From positions 4,526,001 through 4,590,000 of the forward strand of contig AP026544.2 of the NCBI GenBank assembly GCA_026075535.2: a stretch of 64,000 bases of DNA. Direction: 5' to 3'. Under the pieces are notes generated by a model, which made no database searches, was not told the DNA's origin, and worked only from the letters and a program-made list of their open reading frames with translations. The translations under genes were made by a program, and so were the position numbers. Shown one piece after another: positions 34,050 to 44,849 of the stretch. The number at the start of each line of letters is the position of its first letter. Position 1 is the first letter of the stretch. This DNA is from Tricholoma matsutake. Lineage: Eukaryota; Basidiomycota; Agaricomycetes; Agaricales; Tricholomataceae.

Positions 34050-35378
34050 GTGAAGGCAGTGCTGGCAGAGCTCACAATAGGTGATGATCTAACTCAAGAG
34101 CAATACGTAAGCATTGAAAACACACTTCGCGAGTTTGCTGACTGCTTTGCGCTATCTATGAGTGAGGTAACAGTAGTAGCAGGAGCCGAACACAAGCTGA
34201 ATGTGCCCAAGGGTACAAAATTCAAGACAAAGGTGAATCAGCGGCCACTCAGTGGACCTCAAAAGGAATATTTCAATGGTGTACTCGACAAAATGCTGGA
34301 GGCCGGTATCATCGCCCCAATCAACCATAACAATGTTAAATGCTGCAGAGCAACCACCTTAGCAAAGAAAGCACATGAAGGTAATGGACTAACCATTGAG
34401 GAATTGCAGCACAGACTCAATGATGAGTGTGTCATGGCTGGGATTCCATCAGCATTTAAGGACCTTCCACCCCGGGACTCCAAGCAGCATGATACAGTAC
34501 AGGTGGAAACACAAACTAAGTGGCGAGTGTGTCAAGACTTTACAGAACTAAACAAGGTGACAAAGGTACCCCCCATGCCTCAAGGAGATATACAGGCCAA
34601 GCAACAGGACCTGAGTGGACACCGATGGATAAACACATTTGACTTTGCAGCAGGATTCTATGCCTGTGAAATTGGGCCTGAGGACCAGCCATATGTATGC
34701 TTCTATGTGGAAGGACGAGGATACTTCTGTTACAAGCGTATGCCCTTTGGGTTAACAGGTGCACCCTCCACTTTTGCAGAAATGACAGCCCAAGCTCTGG
34801 GTGACTTGGTAAAAATCCTATTTGAACTGTTTGTCAATGACGGCAGAATGGCGGGAGATGACTTCACAGAAACATTGGCTAACATTCGAACATTGCTAAC
34901 CAGAGTAAGGGAGAAAGGACTCTCGCTATCAGCAGCCAAGTCAAGCTTCTTCATGACTGAAGCTGTCTTTGCTGGAGCAAGAGTGGGACCAACAGGTATA
35001 AAACCAGACCTCACAAAACTAACAGCCATCATAGATTGGAAACGACCAACAGATCTGCAAAACCTAGCAGCGTTCACAGGACTAACAGGATATTTCAGGT
35101 CACTGATCAAAGGATATGCAGCACTAGCCCAACCTCTCACAGACTTGGCCAGAAGTCTTGACCTTCCCAAGGGAAAGGGGAAGGCTGCTTACCGACGTGC
35201 CATGAAAGGACACTCACTGATTGGTCTATGGAAAGAGGAACATGAGAAGGCCTTCCTGGGATTAAAAATTGCCTTAACCAACAAACCAGTATTGAAAGGA
35301 CCAAAGTTTGATGGCACTCCTTTTGTTGTCACCACAGATGGTTGTAAGTATGGTTTTGCAGGCATGCTTTCACAATGA
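34050..35378 (+). pseudogene. Gypsy-1 reverse transcriptase (inactive)
   Basis: The domain is recognisable from QDFTELNKVT through INTFDFAAGFYAC (first catalytic Asp) and RMPFGLTGAPSTF. The catalytic YxDD-type box reads FVNDG instead of FVDDG, so one metal-binding Asp is lost. The change is GTC-AAT for GTC-GAT, a CpG transition. The thumb region and the start of RNase H (PFVVTTDGCKYGFAGMLSQ) follow. The frame ends at a TGA at 35378 that probably replaced CGA. Confidence 0.85.
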
Positions 35379-37303
35379 CACACCACAGTCTTGCCCAATG
35401 GTAAAGAGGTCACACACATACACCCAGTTGCATTTAGCAGCAAACAAACATCTGAATCTGAGGAGAAGTACAAGCCATATTTACTAGAATTTGCTGCACT
35501 GAAATTCTCCTTAGACAAATTCTCTGATCTTATATGGGGATATTCTGTTGAGTTGGAGACTGACTGCCAAGCACTCAGAGATCACTTACTGAATGACAAG
35601 CTCAACTCTACCCATGCACGATGGAGGGACAGAGTACTAGCTCACCAGATTACAGATGTACGGCATAGACCAGGACACCTGAATCCTGTCGCAGATGGTA
35701 TCAGCAGGAAATATGTGAACCTACCTGCAGAAAAGAATGATGGACACAAATGGACAGTAAGTGAAGACTGGGAAACACGAACAGGCATCCAAAATGACAT
35801 ATTCCAAATTGAGTTATTGCCTACTTACGATGCCCTCAAACACTGCTTTGCTAATGAGAAAATATTCCTCAATGTCATAGAGGCATTGGTGGAACTAGAA
35901 CATGGGAAAAGTATTAGAGAAAGGAAGAAAGCCAAGCACCGAGCAGCAGGATACATGATCCAAGATGGCAAATTATGGAAAATAGGCGACACCAAGTCCA
36001 CACGAGCGAAACCACGGGTAGAGTGTGTACCACAATCAGAGGCAGTCACACTAGCATGGGAGGTACACCGGAATGAAGGGCATTTTCACAGGGACAACAT
36101 AAAAATTGCGCTGATGGACAGAATAGCAAGTCCACATCTTGACCAATCAATCACCAAGGCAATCATGGACTGTGGTAAGTGCAAAGGGCATGGCCCAAAA
36201 CACTTACATTCATTGCTAGAACCCATAACATGATGCCACCCATTCGAACTTCTTGTCGGCGACACCCTGGCCATGCCACAAGGAAAAGGAGGCTTTACAA
36301 AAATTGGATTATATGCAGACATCTACTCACAGCACATATGGGCAGATAAATTCAAGACTGCCGCATCAGCAGCCACCACCTGCAAGACATTCAATAACAT
36401 CTGTACCACATTCACAGCACCCGAGGCCTTCATGGTTGATGGCGGCCACGAGTTTGACAATGATGCTGTCCACAAAGCATGCGCCATATGCAACGTGGAA
36501 CTATGGGTAGTTCCAGGATGTTCCCCCTGGATCAATGGTCTGATAGAGGGGATGAATGCAAAGCTATTGGGAAGGCTAAAGTGATTGTGCTCACCAGATC
36601 TAGGGGAGGATGAATACGATAAAATGGATGTACCAGCCTCATGGCCTGACCACCTGGAGGAAGCTGTCGAATGCCTCAACAATTGCATTCTTCCAAACCT
36701 TAAGTTCTCACCCAATGAACTCCTCCTAGGCATTGTGATCAACACAAAGTGCACACTGGCAGAGCAAACAGAGGAGGAAGTAACATCAGATGAGGTTGAG
36801 GTCCAGATGGCATATGTAGAGCAACAGCGATTAGATGGGTATGCACACATATCTTCTCATGCTCACAGATGGAAGCTGGCATTCGACAGGAAGGTCTTAG
36901 CCCAAGCACCAAGAGAGGTCATATTCAAAGCGGGACAGCTGGTACAAGTCTACAGAAGCAACCTGGACTTCACATTCAAGGCAGAACGGAAAATGGAACC
37001 AAAATGGTCAGCACCACGCCGGGTAACAAGCAGAGACTGCAACTCCTATAAATTGGAAACACTGGAAGGATTACCCATTGGCAACAGATTCTCTTCATGA
37101 CAACTCCACAGGTTCATTCCTCGCAACGGCACAGCACTGCACGAGGCCCAGGTAGCCATTGAGAAGCTATGGAGCGATCAGGAAACCAAAGAAGACATTG
37201 TGCAGGAGGAAGTAGAGAGAATAGTGATTGATGAAGATGGTGACATAGAGTGGGAAGATGTGGAACATGAGGCAGACAAAGAACCAATCCCATCAGACCC
37301 CTG
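35379..37303 (+). pseudogene. Gypsy-1 RNase H and integrase (decayed)
   Basis: RNase H continues to about 35700 (HPVAFSSKQTSESEEKYKPY, ETDCQALRDHL, DVRHRPGHLNPVADGISR). The integrase has the zinc-binding pattern HRNEGHFH ... CGKCKG (about 36066-36190). Catalytic acidic residues are seen in VGDTLAM, VDGGHEFDND and NGLIEGMN. Stops at 36231, 36582 and 37098 break the frame. A C-terminal acidic tail ends at about 37303. Confidence 0.8.
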
Positions 37304-37324
37304 AGTCAAGACCGCAATCAACCC

Positions 37325-37678
37325 TTGCTGTTGACAGACATCAGCTATATTCAGGCCCCAACTCATGTATATATACCAGAGCTGAGTCCTGATTTTATTT
37401 TATTTCCACATCAATCATCCCACACTCCCATGATCACTGACATACCTGACACAAACACCTCTTCTCAAAGATGGTTCTGGGGAGGGTTTGCGCTCTTCCT
37501 TTTTCTGTGGATTATAGTGGCCAATGGCACTGTAACCACGTGGACTTTACAGGCCCATCAATTATCATTGACAGCCTTTCATGACACTGAATGTGATGGA
37601 CTACCTAGCCTCATTGACCCGGAGCTGGTCAGAGCCATTGCTGAGCATCTCCAACACCAACCATCCAGTACCACCTGA
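37325..37678 (+). CDS. Gypsy-1 extra 3' ORF with one membrane segment
   Basis: An open frame of 117 residues lies between integrase and the 3' LTR. It has one strong hydrophobic segment (GGFALFLFLWIIVANGTV) that could span a membrane, and no other motif I know. It has no internal stop, although the neighbouring genes of the element are full of them, but at this length that may be chance. It could be an accessory ORF of the element; no function can be assigned. Confidence 0.35.
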   Translation: MLLTDISYIQAPTHVYIPELSPDFILFPHQSSHTPMITDIPDTNTSSQRWFWGGFALFLFLWIIVANGTVTTWTLQAHQLSLTAFHDTECDGLPSLIDPELVRAIAEHLQHQPSSTT

Positions 37679-37962
37679 TGCCTATTTGAGACCAAGTGTT
37701 ACATTCCCTGACCTCAACAACTCTTGACCACCACCACTTGAAATTGAACCACCACACCAAACAAGGTTTTAGAACGATACCGGTGACCCTAAACGACGTT
37801 TCCATGTCGGGCCTTAGGGGGAGTGATTGTCATGGACCTGCCTCCTGAGGTACATGGGCCAAGGTGAGGGTAAGGCATTGGTGCCTTGTACATACATAAT
37901 TTCCTCTTCCTTCTCTGAGTTGAGATCGCAACGAGGGCATTGCTACTTGGAAGGGGGGCACA

Positions 37963-38193
37963 TGTAGCCATGACAGCAGAGGCCCCAGTGGAGTCCATAG
38001 CAGAGTCCACAGCCAGAGTCTGGCATTTCCCTTAGCAGTCACGTGACCTCATAGATAGACACATGTGTGTGTAGATAAGGAGCATCTTGGCTTGTCTGTG
38101 TCCTTTCCGACTCGCATCTAGTAGTAGATGTGAGCCCTGTCTGAACTGTCTTGTCTAGTAGTAGATGAGACCCTGAGAGACTGCATGACTCCA
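37963..38193 (+). repeat. Gypsy-1 3' LTR (231 bp, uninterrupted)
   Basis: It starts TGTAGCCATGACAGCAGAGG and ends GCATGACTCCA. It differs from the 5' LTR at 20 positions by my count, all transitions, and shows the empty hAT site CCCAGTGG. Confidence 0.93.
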
Positions 38194-38482
38194 ATGTCAC
38201 GGTGGACAAGGATCATGCTCAAGCCACCCCTATGCCTACCCTGGAAATGGACAAAGACCATATAACAAATGTCCATCATAACCAGTGTGGCAGACGTGAC
38301 TCGGAAACAGGGCTCGATGAAATGCAGGGAATTCTTGGTGATTCCGGATGTCTGGACTCAGAGAAAATCTCTCCTCCGAGTCCAACCTTTGATCTCGACG
38401 GACTCTCTGATCTTGCACACCAGAAGGATCTAAAGTTGTCTATGGAATTTATTAAAGCACTGGAAAGTGCTTTAGAGATTGG

Positions 38483-38587
38483 CAGGGGTAACCCTTGGGT
38501 ATTTTCATTGTTACCCTTACCCCAGGGTATAGAGAGTATTCAATACCCTTGGGGGTATGATGCAAGGGTTTATTTTATTTCAAATAG
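38483..38587. repeat. TACCC/GGGTA-rich insert 1 in Plavaka
   Basis: About 100 bp rich in GGGTA and TACCC motifs in both orientations (GGGGTAACCC, TTACCCTTACCCC, AATACCCTTGGGGGTATG). It interrupts Plavaka coding sequence between ALESAL and the next conserved block. Confidence 0.5.
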
Positions 38588-39196
38588 TTTCCTGATGATG
38601 CTCAAACATGAGCATAACTGACTGGACTCAGATCATCTTCATCCCTTGTGGAATCTGCCAACATCATGTGCTGATGTTACCGATCCTGATTTCCATCTGG
38701 GGTTGGACTTATTCCTTGCAAGCATTAATTCTTCTCAGGACACATAAACAGCTTCCTGAGATACTATACTACGGTGTCACCCTGATGATGAGATACCATC
38801 ATATGATCAGATGAAATGACAGATTGCCGAAATCACTGGTGTCATACCTATAGTGGATGACATGTGCAAAAATAGCTGTATAACACACACTGGTCCTCTG
38901 GCAAAGCTTGATGAGTGCCCAGAGTGTGATGCTCCACATCTTGATCCTTTGACAAAAAAGGCTGAATGATCCCTCCTGGACCACAGTTGCAAGCACAGTG
39001 GCGAGATGTTCCTATCCATTTTTAGTAATTATCTGAGCTTTTAGCATGTTGAAAAGCACAAGGTAGTTTGCCTGAATAACTCAATAGGCTGGGACCATGG
39101 AGGAAATAACCCAACTTGCACAGCAAAGAGTGATCAGAGAGGTCATCAAGTTTACTATACTGATATCATGGGTGGTTGACATCTTCTAAAGTGTGA

Positions 39197-39315
39197 CTCT
39201 GTATACCCTTGTACCCTCCTCAGGGGTAAGGGTATGTAGAGGGTAGGAAAGTTCATACCCTTACCCTTACCCTCATGTACCCTTTGCCCATACCCCCAGG
39301 GGTATGTAAACCCTT
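39197..39315. repeat. TACCC/GGGTA-rich insert 2 in Plavaka
   Basis: It carries the same motif type as insert 1, including the inverted pair GGGGTAAGGGTATG and CATACCCTTACCC. It lies just before the MRYR block of the transposase. Confidence 0.5.
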
Positions 39316-41283
39316 GCCATTCACTAGAGATGTTGAAGGTGCAAATCAGATGAGATATCGGAGGACAAAAATGAGTGAGATCATTACCGAACTACAGTGG
39401 ACTGGTGGAGTGCTGTCTGCTTTTTCCAACTTCATACACTCCAGTGGATATCTTGAAGAGGTCAGAAGTGGTCGTATCAAGGACACTGACATGGTTCTGA
39501 TGCTCTCCATGGATGGGGCCCAACTCTATGAGCACAAAACATCAGATTGTTGGATCTATATTTGGATCATATTTGACCTTGCCCCCGACTTACGTTACAA
39601 GAAGAGATATGTCCTTCCAGGTGGTTTTATTCCAGGCAAACCAAAATTTGTTGAATCATCCCTTTTTCCAGGATTACATCAGCTTGGGCCACATTATTAT
39701 CCAGCCCTTCTTAAGCCCAACAACTACACAGTCGATGGGTGTGACCATGGCGACATATCATTTACAAACCTTCCATCTTGCTCCCAGGCAAATTATATCA
39801 CAAACCTTCGCCATCTCAAGTCTTCTCCAAATGAAACAAACTATAAGAAACAATGGCTTGCAACAGGGATATTGAAGCCAAGTATCTTCCTTGGTCTACA
39901 ATGTGATGAGATGCTGGGTATTCCAGGTTGTTTTGGTTCTGACATCATGCACCTTGGTTCACTAAATTTGCCTGACCTTCTGATTAACTTATGGCGTGGC
40001 ACTTTCGATTGTGATACAAGTGATAAATGCTCGACCTGGGACTGGGCCAAGCTCCAAGGCAGTACATGGGTAGAGCATGGGCATCAAGTTGCTGCGGCTA
40101 CACCATATCTGCCTGGTTCCTTTGATCGGCCACCATGCAATCCAGCTGAAAAGATATCAAGTGGTTATAAGGCCTGGGAATTTCTTCTGTATCTATTTGG
40201 ATTGGGACCAGGGCTACTATACAGCATCCTACTGGAGAAGTACTATCAGAATTTTTGCAAACTTGTCTTTGGGATGTGTCTTATCCAACAATACCATATC
40301 ATCAATGAGGACCTTTCAAAAGCTCATGCAGCCTTACTAGAATATGCATATGAATTTGAGCTGCTATATTATCAGTGTCAAATGGATCACCTTCACTTTG
40401 TGAGGCAAAGTGTCCTTGCATTGACACACCTTGCACTGGAGGTTATTTGGATTGGACCACCTGCCTGTTCATCACAATGGACCATGGAACGCACCATTGG
40501 GAACTTGGGCCAAGAGATGCGCTAGCCATCAAACATGTACACCAATCTCTCTCAGAGGGGTCTTCTATGATCTCAGATCAATGCTCTCAAAGCAATGATA
40601 CCAGATCTCAAACCATCACCACCTGTTGTGCCTCGAGGGGGGAAGGATATCAGCAATGGATACATTCTTTTGCAAGTGAAGGACAGCTGTCTTCGGCCTA
40701 TAACAGATATCGAGAAACAGGCATTTTCAATTTACTTGAAAGACACTCATGCATTGGAATTTGCTGAAGACTGGTTCCTGGGGGTTGCTAAATGGGCAAG
40801 GTTACATCTCCCTAATGGTCAAGTAGCACGGTCTTCCTGGAAGGAAAAGCTGAAACCCCTGGAGAAAGTAAGAATGGCACAAAATATCAAGGTGTGTACT
40901 GTTTCAGATCACTCTTTGGATCTTTTATCCAACCTCACATGAAATTATTTTAGTTTCAATCTTCTGCCAATGGAGGAATCCATTTTGCTGAAGTCCATTA
41001 CTATTTTTGATCCCTCATCAAGGATATTGAAAAAACCCTAGCAATGGTTTCACTCTACTCACATCCTCACAAAGAACTTTATGTATTGTCTTGTACATAT
41101 GTGGGTGACATGCATAGTAATCTCCAGGTAATCGATGCTAAGTTGATCAAGAGCATGGTTGCAATGGTTCCTCACCATCCATTTCCTGGGGAAACTCTTG
41201 AGCACTATTTTGTAATTGAGAAACCTGGACTTGATGTAGCTTGTCTTGGGGGAGTTGTAGAAGTTGTTATGGATGAGGAATAG

Positions 41284-41559
41284 AATTCAATATTCAATAT
41301 TCAATATTCAATAATGGGTCAAATAACTCAGAACTGTATACAGTTGTATTATTAGTTGCTTACATACACATCATACACATGCACACCTTTTCTCCGCATT
41401 GCCTTTTCATAATTTTCATAATACTAGTGTCACCCTCTCAAACAACCATTGATATCGGTTCACAATTCACTGATTCATTGATGTTCACTCACTTTATGTT
41501 TTCTTTTTGCATATTTGTACTTGAGTGTATGTAAAGGCGATGGATGGCATCTTCTCTCT
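41284..41559. other. AT-rich spacer after Plavaka
   Basis: An (ATTCAAT)n microsatellite starts at 41285. The right terminus of Plavaka probably lies here but was not resolved. Confidence 0.4.
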
Positions 41560-42112
41560 CTCCACCTTGATGATTCTTGTTTTAGCATTCTCCATCAAGT
41601 TTCCTGTTCCTCCATGACTTCACAGTTACTGAAACTCCATAATTATCAGGTTGACTCAAGATCCAGCCCCAATGCAGCTGTTGACTTGTACCTTGCCACT
41701 GCTCTTCATGGTTGAGATTACACTCTCGAACATGCACAGGCAGTCCTGCCAAAAGGCAAATGTGCCCTACATCCTGCTGCTGCCTTGGCTTCTTCAGTAC
41801 CCACCATTGTTTCTTGTCTATATTCATTGCTTTTACCTGGGGAAGCTTTCCCTGGTCCAATGCTCAATGCAGCTCTTTGAAAAGACCTTACTGGCCATAC
41901 TATCACCACATCATCCATGTTCCTCGATATCTTCTTTCCTAATGATTGACTTCCCTTCCCACTTGATGACACCTTCTTCAAAAAAATGGGACAATCTTTT
42001 TCAGTCCAAGACATCGAGCAGAGACCAATCTGGGATGCTGAAAGAATGTGGCTTTGCCTTATGAAGGATTCACAATGGGCAAGTTCCAAGGCAGTTGACC
42101 CATGGTTGACTC
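41560..42112 (+). pseudogene. Decayed coding relic, family not recognised
   Basis: Frames on the plus strand read like protein with interruptions: AAVDLYLATALHG, a TGA, then DYTLEHAQAVLPKGKCALHP (about 41688-41780), and later LDDTFFKKMGQSFSVQDIEQ followed by RPIWDAERMWLCLMKDSQWA (about 41965-42090). TGA stops may be former CGA. The frame runs into a TTGACTC tandem repeat. I cannot name the family; it may be a transposon or captured host fragment. Confidence 0.4.
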
Positions 42113-42152
42113 ATAGTTGACTCACAGTTGACTCGTGGTTGACTCGTGGTTG
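42093..42152. repeat. TTGACTCNTRG tandem repeat (5 units)
   Basis: Units of 11 bp, GTTGACCCATG, GTTGACTCATA, GTTGACTCACA and GTTGACTCGTG twice, in direct tandem. They extend the 3' end of the coding relic. Confidence 0.7.
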
Positions 42153-42443
42153 AGCACCTCATTACATAATCCTACCAAATTGAGCACTTCGGTTTATGGA
42201 TCCTTTTACATAAGAACAAACATCTGTTAAAATCAATTGCTTCATGATAGTGACCAGTGACTGGCATCAGACTCTTGCATGGCATAGGAGATGATAGAAT
42301 AAAGAGTCCAGATATCCAGTCAAGCCAGAAGGCATGAACATGTCGAGAACTGTAACAAGCACAATCACATGACACATGGGAACCTGCCGAACTTGTGTTG
42401 ACCCTACCCCATTTCACTCTATGTAACATCTGTAAGTCTTTTC
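42153..42443. other. Spacer left of Gypsy-2
   Basis: No gene is seen. The sequence directly before the LTR ends AGTCTTTTC. Confidence 0.4.
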
Positions 42444-42869
42444 TGTAAGGGGACTAGGGGGGCGCCCTGTGTGTTTCTCCTATTTTTTACATTCGTTCCA
42501 TATTTTTCCTCACTTCATTTCCTTCTATTCTTCATTTTCTATGAATTTTCCGGATTTTATTACTAATTTTCCCTTTCTATCATGTTTGTGCATGTTGACA
42601 GTTTTATATTTAGAGGCGGAGCACCCCTTCCAACACCTACCCCTTGGTATGATGTCATTCGGCGGCCTTGATCTGCCTATCTCTGCCTTTTCTATTTTTA
42701 GGTTATTATTTGATTTTTGTTGTCTTCACATATACTGGGCATCGGCAAAGGGTTCCTTAGAGTTTTCTCTTCGGATTTCCCTTTGCTAGGTGTGTCCCCA
42801 ATCCCTGTACTATGTAGCATAATTTTAACTTTGGATTTCCCTTTGCTAGAGGCTGAGGTTGCCCTTATA
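42444..42869 (+). repeat. Gypsy-2 5' LTR
   Basis: 426 bp, from TGTAAGGGGACTAGG to TTGCCCTTATA. It is nearly identical to 48044-48472, differing mainly by transitions plus one 3-bp indel (near 42654). Confidence 0.88.
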
Positions 42870-43028
42870 GTAGAAAACTCTCCCCTAAGGCCCGAAATCA
42901 TGAATGCACTGCCCAAGATAGGCAGGTACAGAGTGGATGACGCTTCCCAAAGCTCCACAGACTCCCTACACACCATTCCAGATAGTCTCGCCTTTACTGC
43001 ACTGCCATTTTTGCCAAACACACCCCCT

Positions 43029-44152
43029 AGCAACATGGACGCATCAGAGTGCCTCGATGCGTTGAAAGCGACATTTCCGGAATACGTGCGCAAATCAATT
43101 CGCTTAAATCTACAATTGAAAACTTTGTCAGGACCCTGCAGACTAACCCTACAACCAATATTCCCCCCATTGCGACTCCAAGCGCACCCAACAATGACAT
43201 ACCACCAAATGCGCCCACTAAAGAGTGTGCCCAGATCAAACTGTCCCCCCCCGCTGAATTTAATGGCGCACATGCGCAGTGATGTGCCTTCCTTAATTCC
43301 TGTGAGTTGTACATCAGTCTCCAATTGCATCAATTTGTTGATGAAGCTGCAAAAATTTATTGGGCCTTCACATACATGAAATCTGAACGCGCCTATCTCT
43401 ACGTGGACCGTATTCTGCATCAAACTAAAGAACTCAGTTCTCTACCTTTCTCCACTTGGGGTGACTTTCAAGCCAAGTTTGTATGCCACTTTTGTCCCCT
43501 CAATGAGTGCCACTGAGCAGTGACACAACTTGAGTCATCCTCTTACCACCAGGCGCATCGATCTGTGGACAATTATATCGATGAGTTTAAGGATTTGGTG
43601 GACATGGCAGGATATGGGAGTGGGCTACCAGTGGTGGTGAAGTTCCGATGGGGCCTCAACCAAGAAATTCAGGACCAGATTGCGCAGATGTTGGAAGGGC
43701 ACCCAGCAGACGATGATATCTATGCTTGGTATGAAGCTGCTTCACTCTGTGACGAGAACTGACTCACAAATGCGGCGTTTAATGCTGCACTCCATGCTCC
43801 AACTACCACTCATGCACCCTACACCTTCAATCAAACTCTTCCCTGCCTTAACCCCATTCCTGTTCATCAAACTCCCACACCAGCTGCCAATGTCCCAGTA
43901 CCAATGGATGTTGATGCAGCCCACAGCCGTGCACGTAGGTTGGATCTCTGCTACCTTTGTGGGGAGACTGGGCACAGGGCTGGAGTGTGTCCCCATTGTC
44001 AGGATATCTGCATGCTCACCCCTGAGGGGCGAGATGAACTCCTCCAAGACTTGTTGGCGCTTGTAGACATCGAGGAAGTGAAGGATCAGGTTGCAGAGGA
44101 GATCAAGTCAGAAGTTGTAGAGGAGCAGGATTTTTCTATTCGCAGTGAATGA
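43029..44152 (+). pseudogene. Gypsy-2 gag (decayed)
   Basis: The gag polyprotein reads in one frame with stops: an N-terminal helix, CAQIKLSPPAEFNGAHAQ, then YVDRILHQTKELSSLPFSTW, NYIDEFKDLVDMAGYGSG and a zinc knuckle CYLCGETGHRAGVC (about 43950-43990). Stops at 43280, 43514 and 43760 are TGA. The C-terminus is acidic. Confidence 0.8.
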
Positions 44153-44736
44153 ATCGTACGCCCTCACTGCCTGTCCATAACCACTTTGAAGTCTTGTCAG
44201 TTGAATCCCCAGAGAATGAATCCATTTCTGTGACTGTTCCCCTCTCTGACCCTTTGAAGTTGGCTAAAGACGTACCTGCTCTTCCCATCTCCCCTTCTGC
44301 TCCACACCCCAAAATTAAATCATGGGAGTGTAAACTACCATGCAAATATATTGTTGCATCCACTCCCTCTACACATTCCTTGAACCTAGCAATTGAACTG
44401 CAGACGACTGACACTGGACAGATACTCGGAGTCTCTGCACTCCTGGACTCTGGTGCAACTGGTCTCTTCATCGATGCCCATCTCGCACAACAACATTGCC
44501 TAAATACTTGCTCACTCTTGCGTCCAATACCTGTGTATAATGTGGATGGGTCCCCAAATGAAGCTGGTGCCATCCGAGAGGTTGTAGACCTGGTCCTCCA
44601 TTACAGAGATCATAGTGAGCATGCTCTTTTTGCTGTCACTCAATTAGGAAAGCAAAAGGTGATTTTGGGCTATCCGTGGCTTCAAGACCATAACCTGGAG
44701 GTCGACTGGCATACTGGGGAGGTTGCCATGAGCTGA
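44149..44736 (+). pseudogene. Gypsy-2 aspartic protease
   Basis: The retropepsin active site is seen as ALLDSGATGLFID (about 44436-44475). It is followed by VILGYPWLQDHN, a typical end of the protease fold. The frame overlaps the end of gag by four bases and ends in TGA at 44736. Confidence 0.8.
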
Positions 44737-44849
44737 TGTCCATCCCACTGTCATACTTGTTTCACGAAGCCAGGCAAGAACATCGTGGACAGAAGGCCAA
44801 GATATGACGTACTCAGAAGTGTCGTGCTGGACCCCTGCCTATACCTGAG

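Larger units (their letters stand above)
27990..38193 (+). mobile_element. Gypsy-1 LTR retrotransposon (with a hAT inserted in its 5' LTR)
   Basis: The 5' LTR is 27990-28018 plus 30774-30975; the 3' LTR is 37963-38193. Without the hAT and one copy of its 8-bp duplication the 5' LTR is exactly 231 bp, the same as the 3' LTR. A primer-binding-site-like TGGTGACAACAG starts 2 bp after the 5' LTR, and a polypurine tract (GGAAGGGGGG) precedes the 3' LTR. The internal part reads gag, protease, reverse transcriptase, RNase H and integrase on the plus strand, with many in-frame stops. I found no clean target duplication (GACGT on the left, ATGTC on the right). It sits inside a Plavaka transposase gene. 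Confidence 0.9.
38194..41283 (+). pseudogene. Plavaka DNA transposon, main transposase part
   Basis: The transposase continues after Gypsy-1. The order of motifs fits Plavaka: PSYDQMKWQIAEITGVIPIV with DDMCKNSC (about 38790-38880), MRYRRTKM (39348), MLSMDGAQLYEHKTSDCWIY with a catalytic-type Asp (about 39501-39560), RYKKRYVLPGGFIPGKP, GCFGSDIMHLGSLNLPDLL, and SSQWTMERTIGNLGQEMR (about 40470-40525). The C-terminal part runs through LPNGQVARSSWKE to about 41283. In-frame stops occur at about 38619, 38746, 38968, 40523 and 40568, several readable as former CGA or CAG. The longest open stretch is 39275-40525. Two short TACCC-rich inserts interrupt it. Confidence 0.85.

Noticed and set aside
27985..38198. 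Five-base target duplication for Gypsy-1
   Set aside because: The bases next to the LTRs are GACGT and ATGTC; a shifted ATGAC/ATGTC match needs an offset and one mismatch, so I do not claim it.
38483..39315. Telomere or telomere-like array (TTACCC motifs)
   Set aside because: Motifs are few, occur in both orientations and lie inside a transposon gene; they are not a tandem telomeric array.
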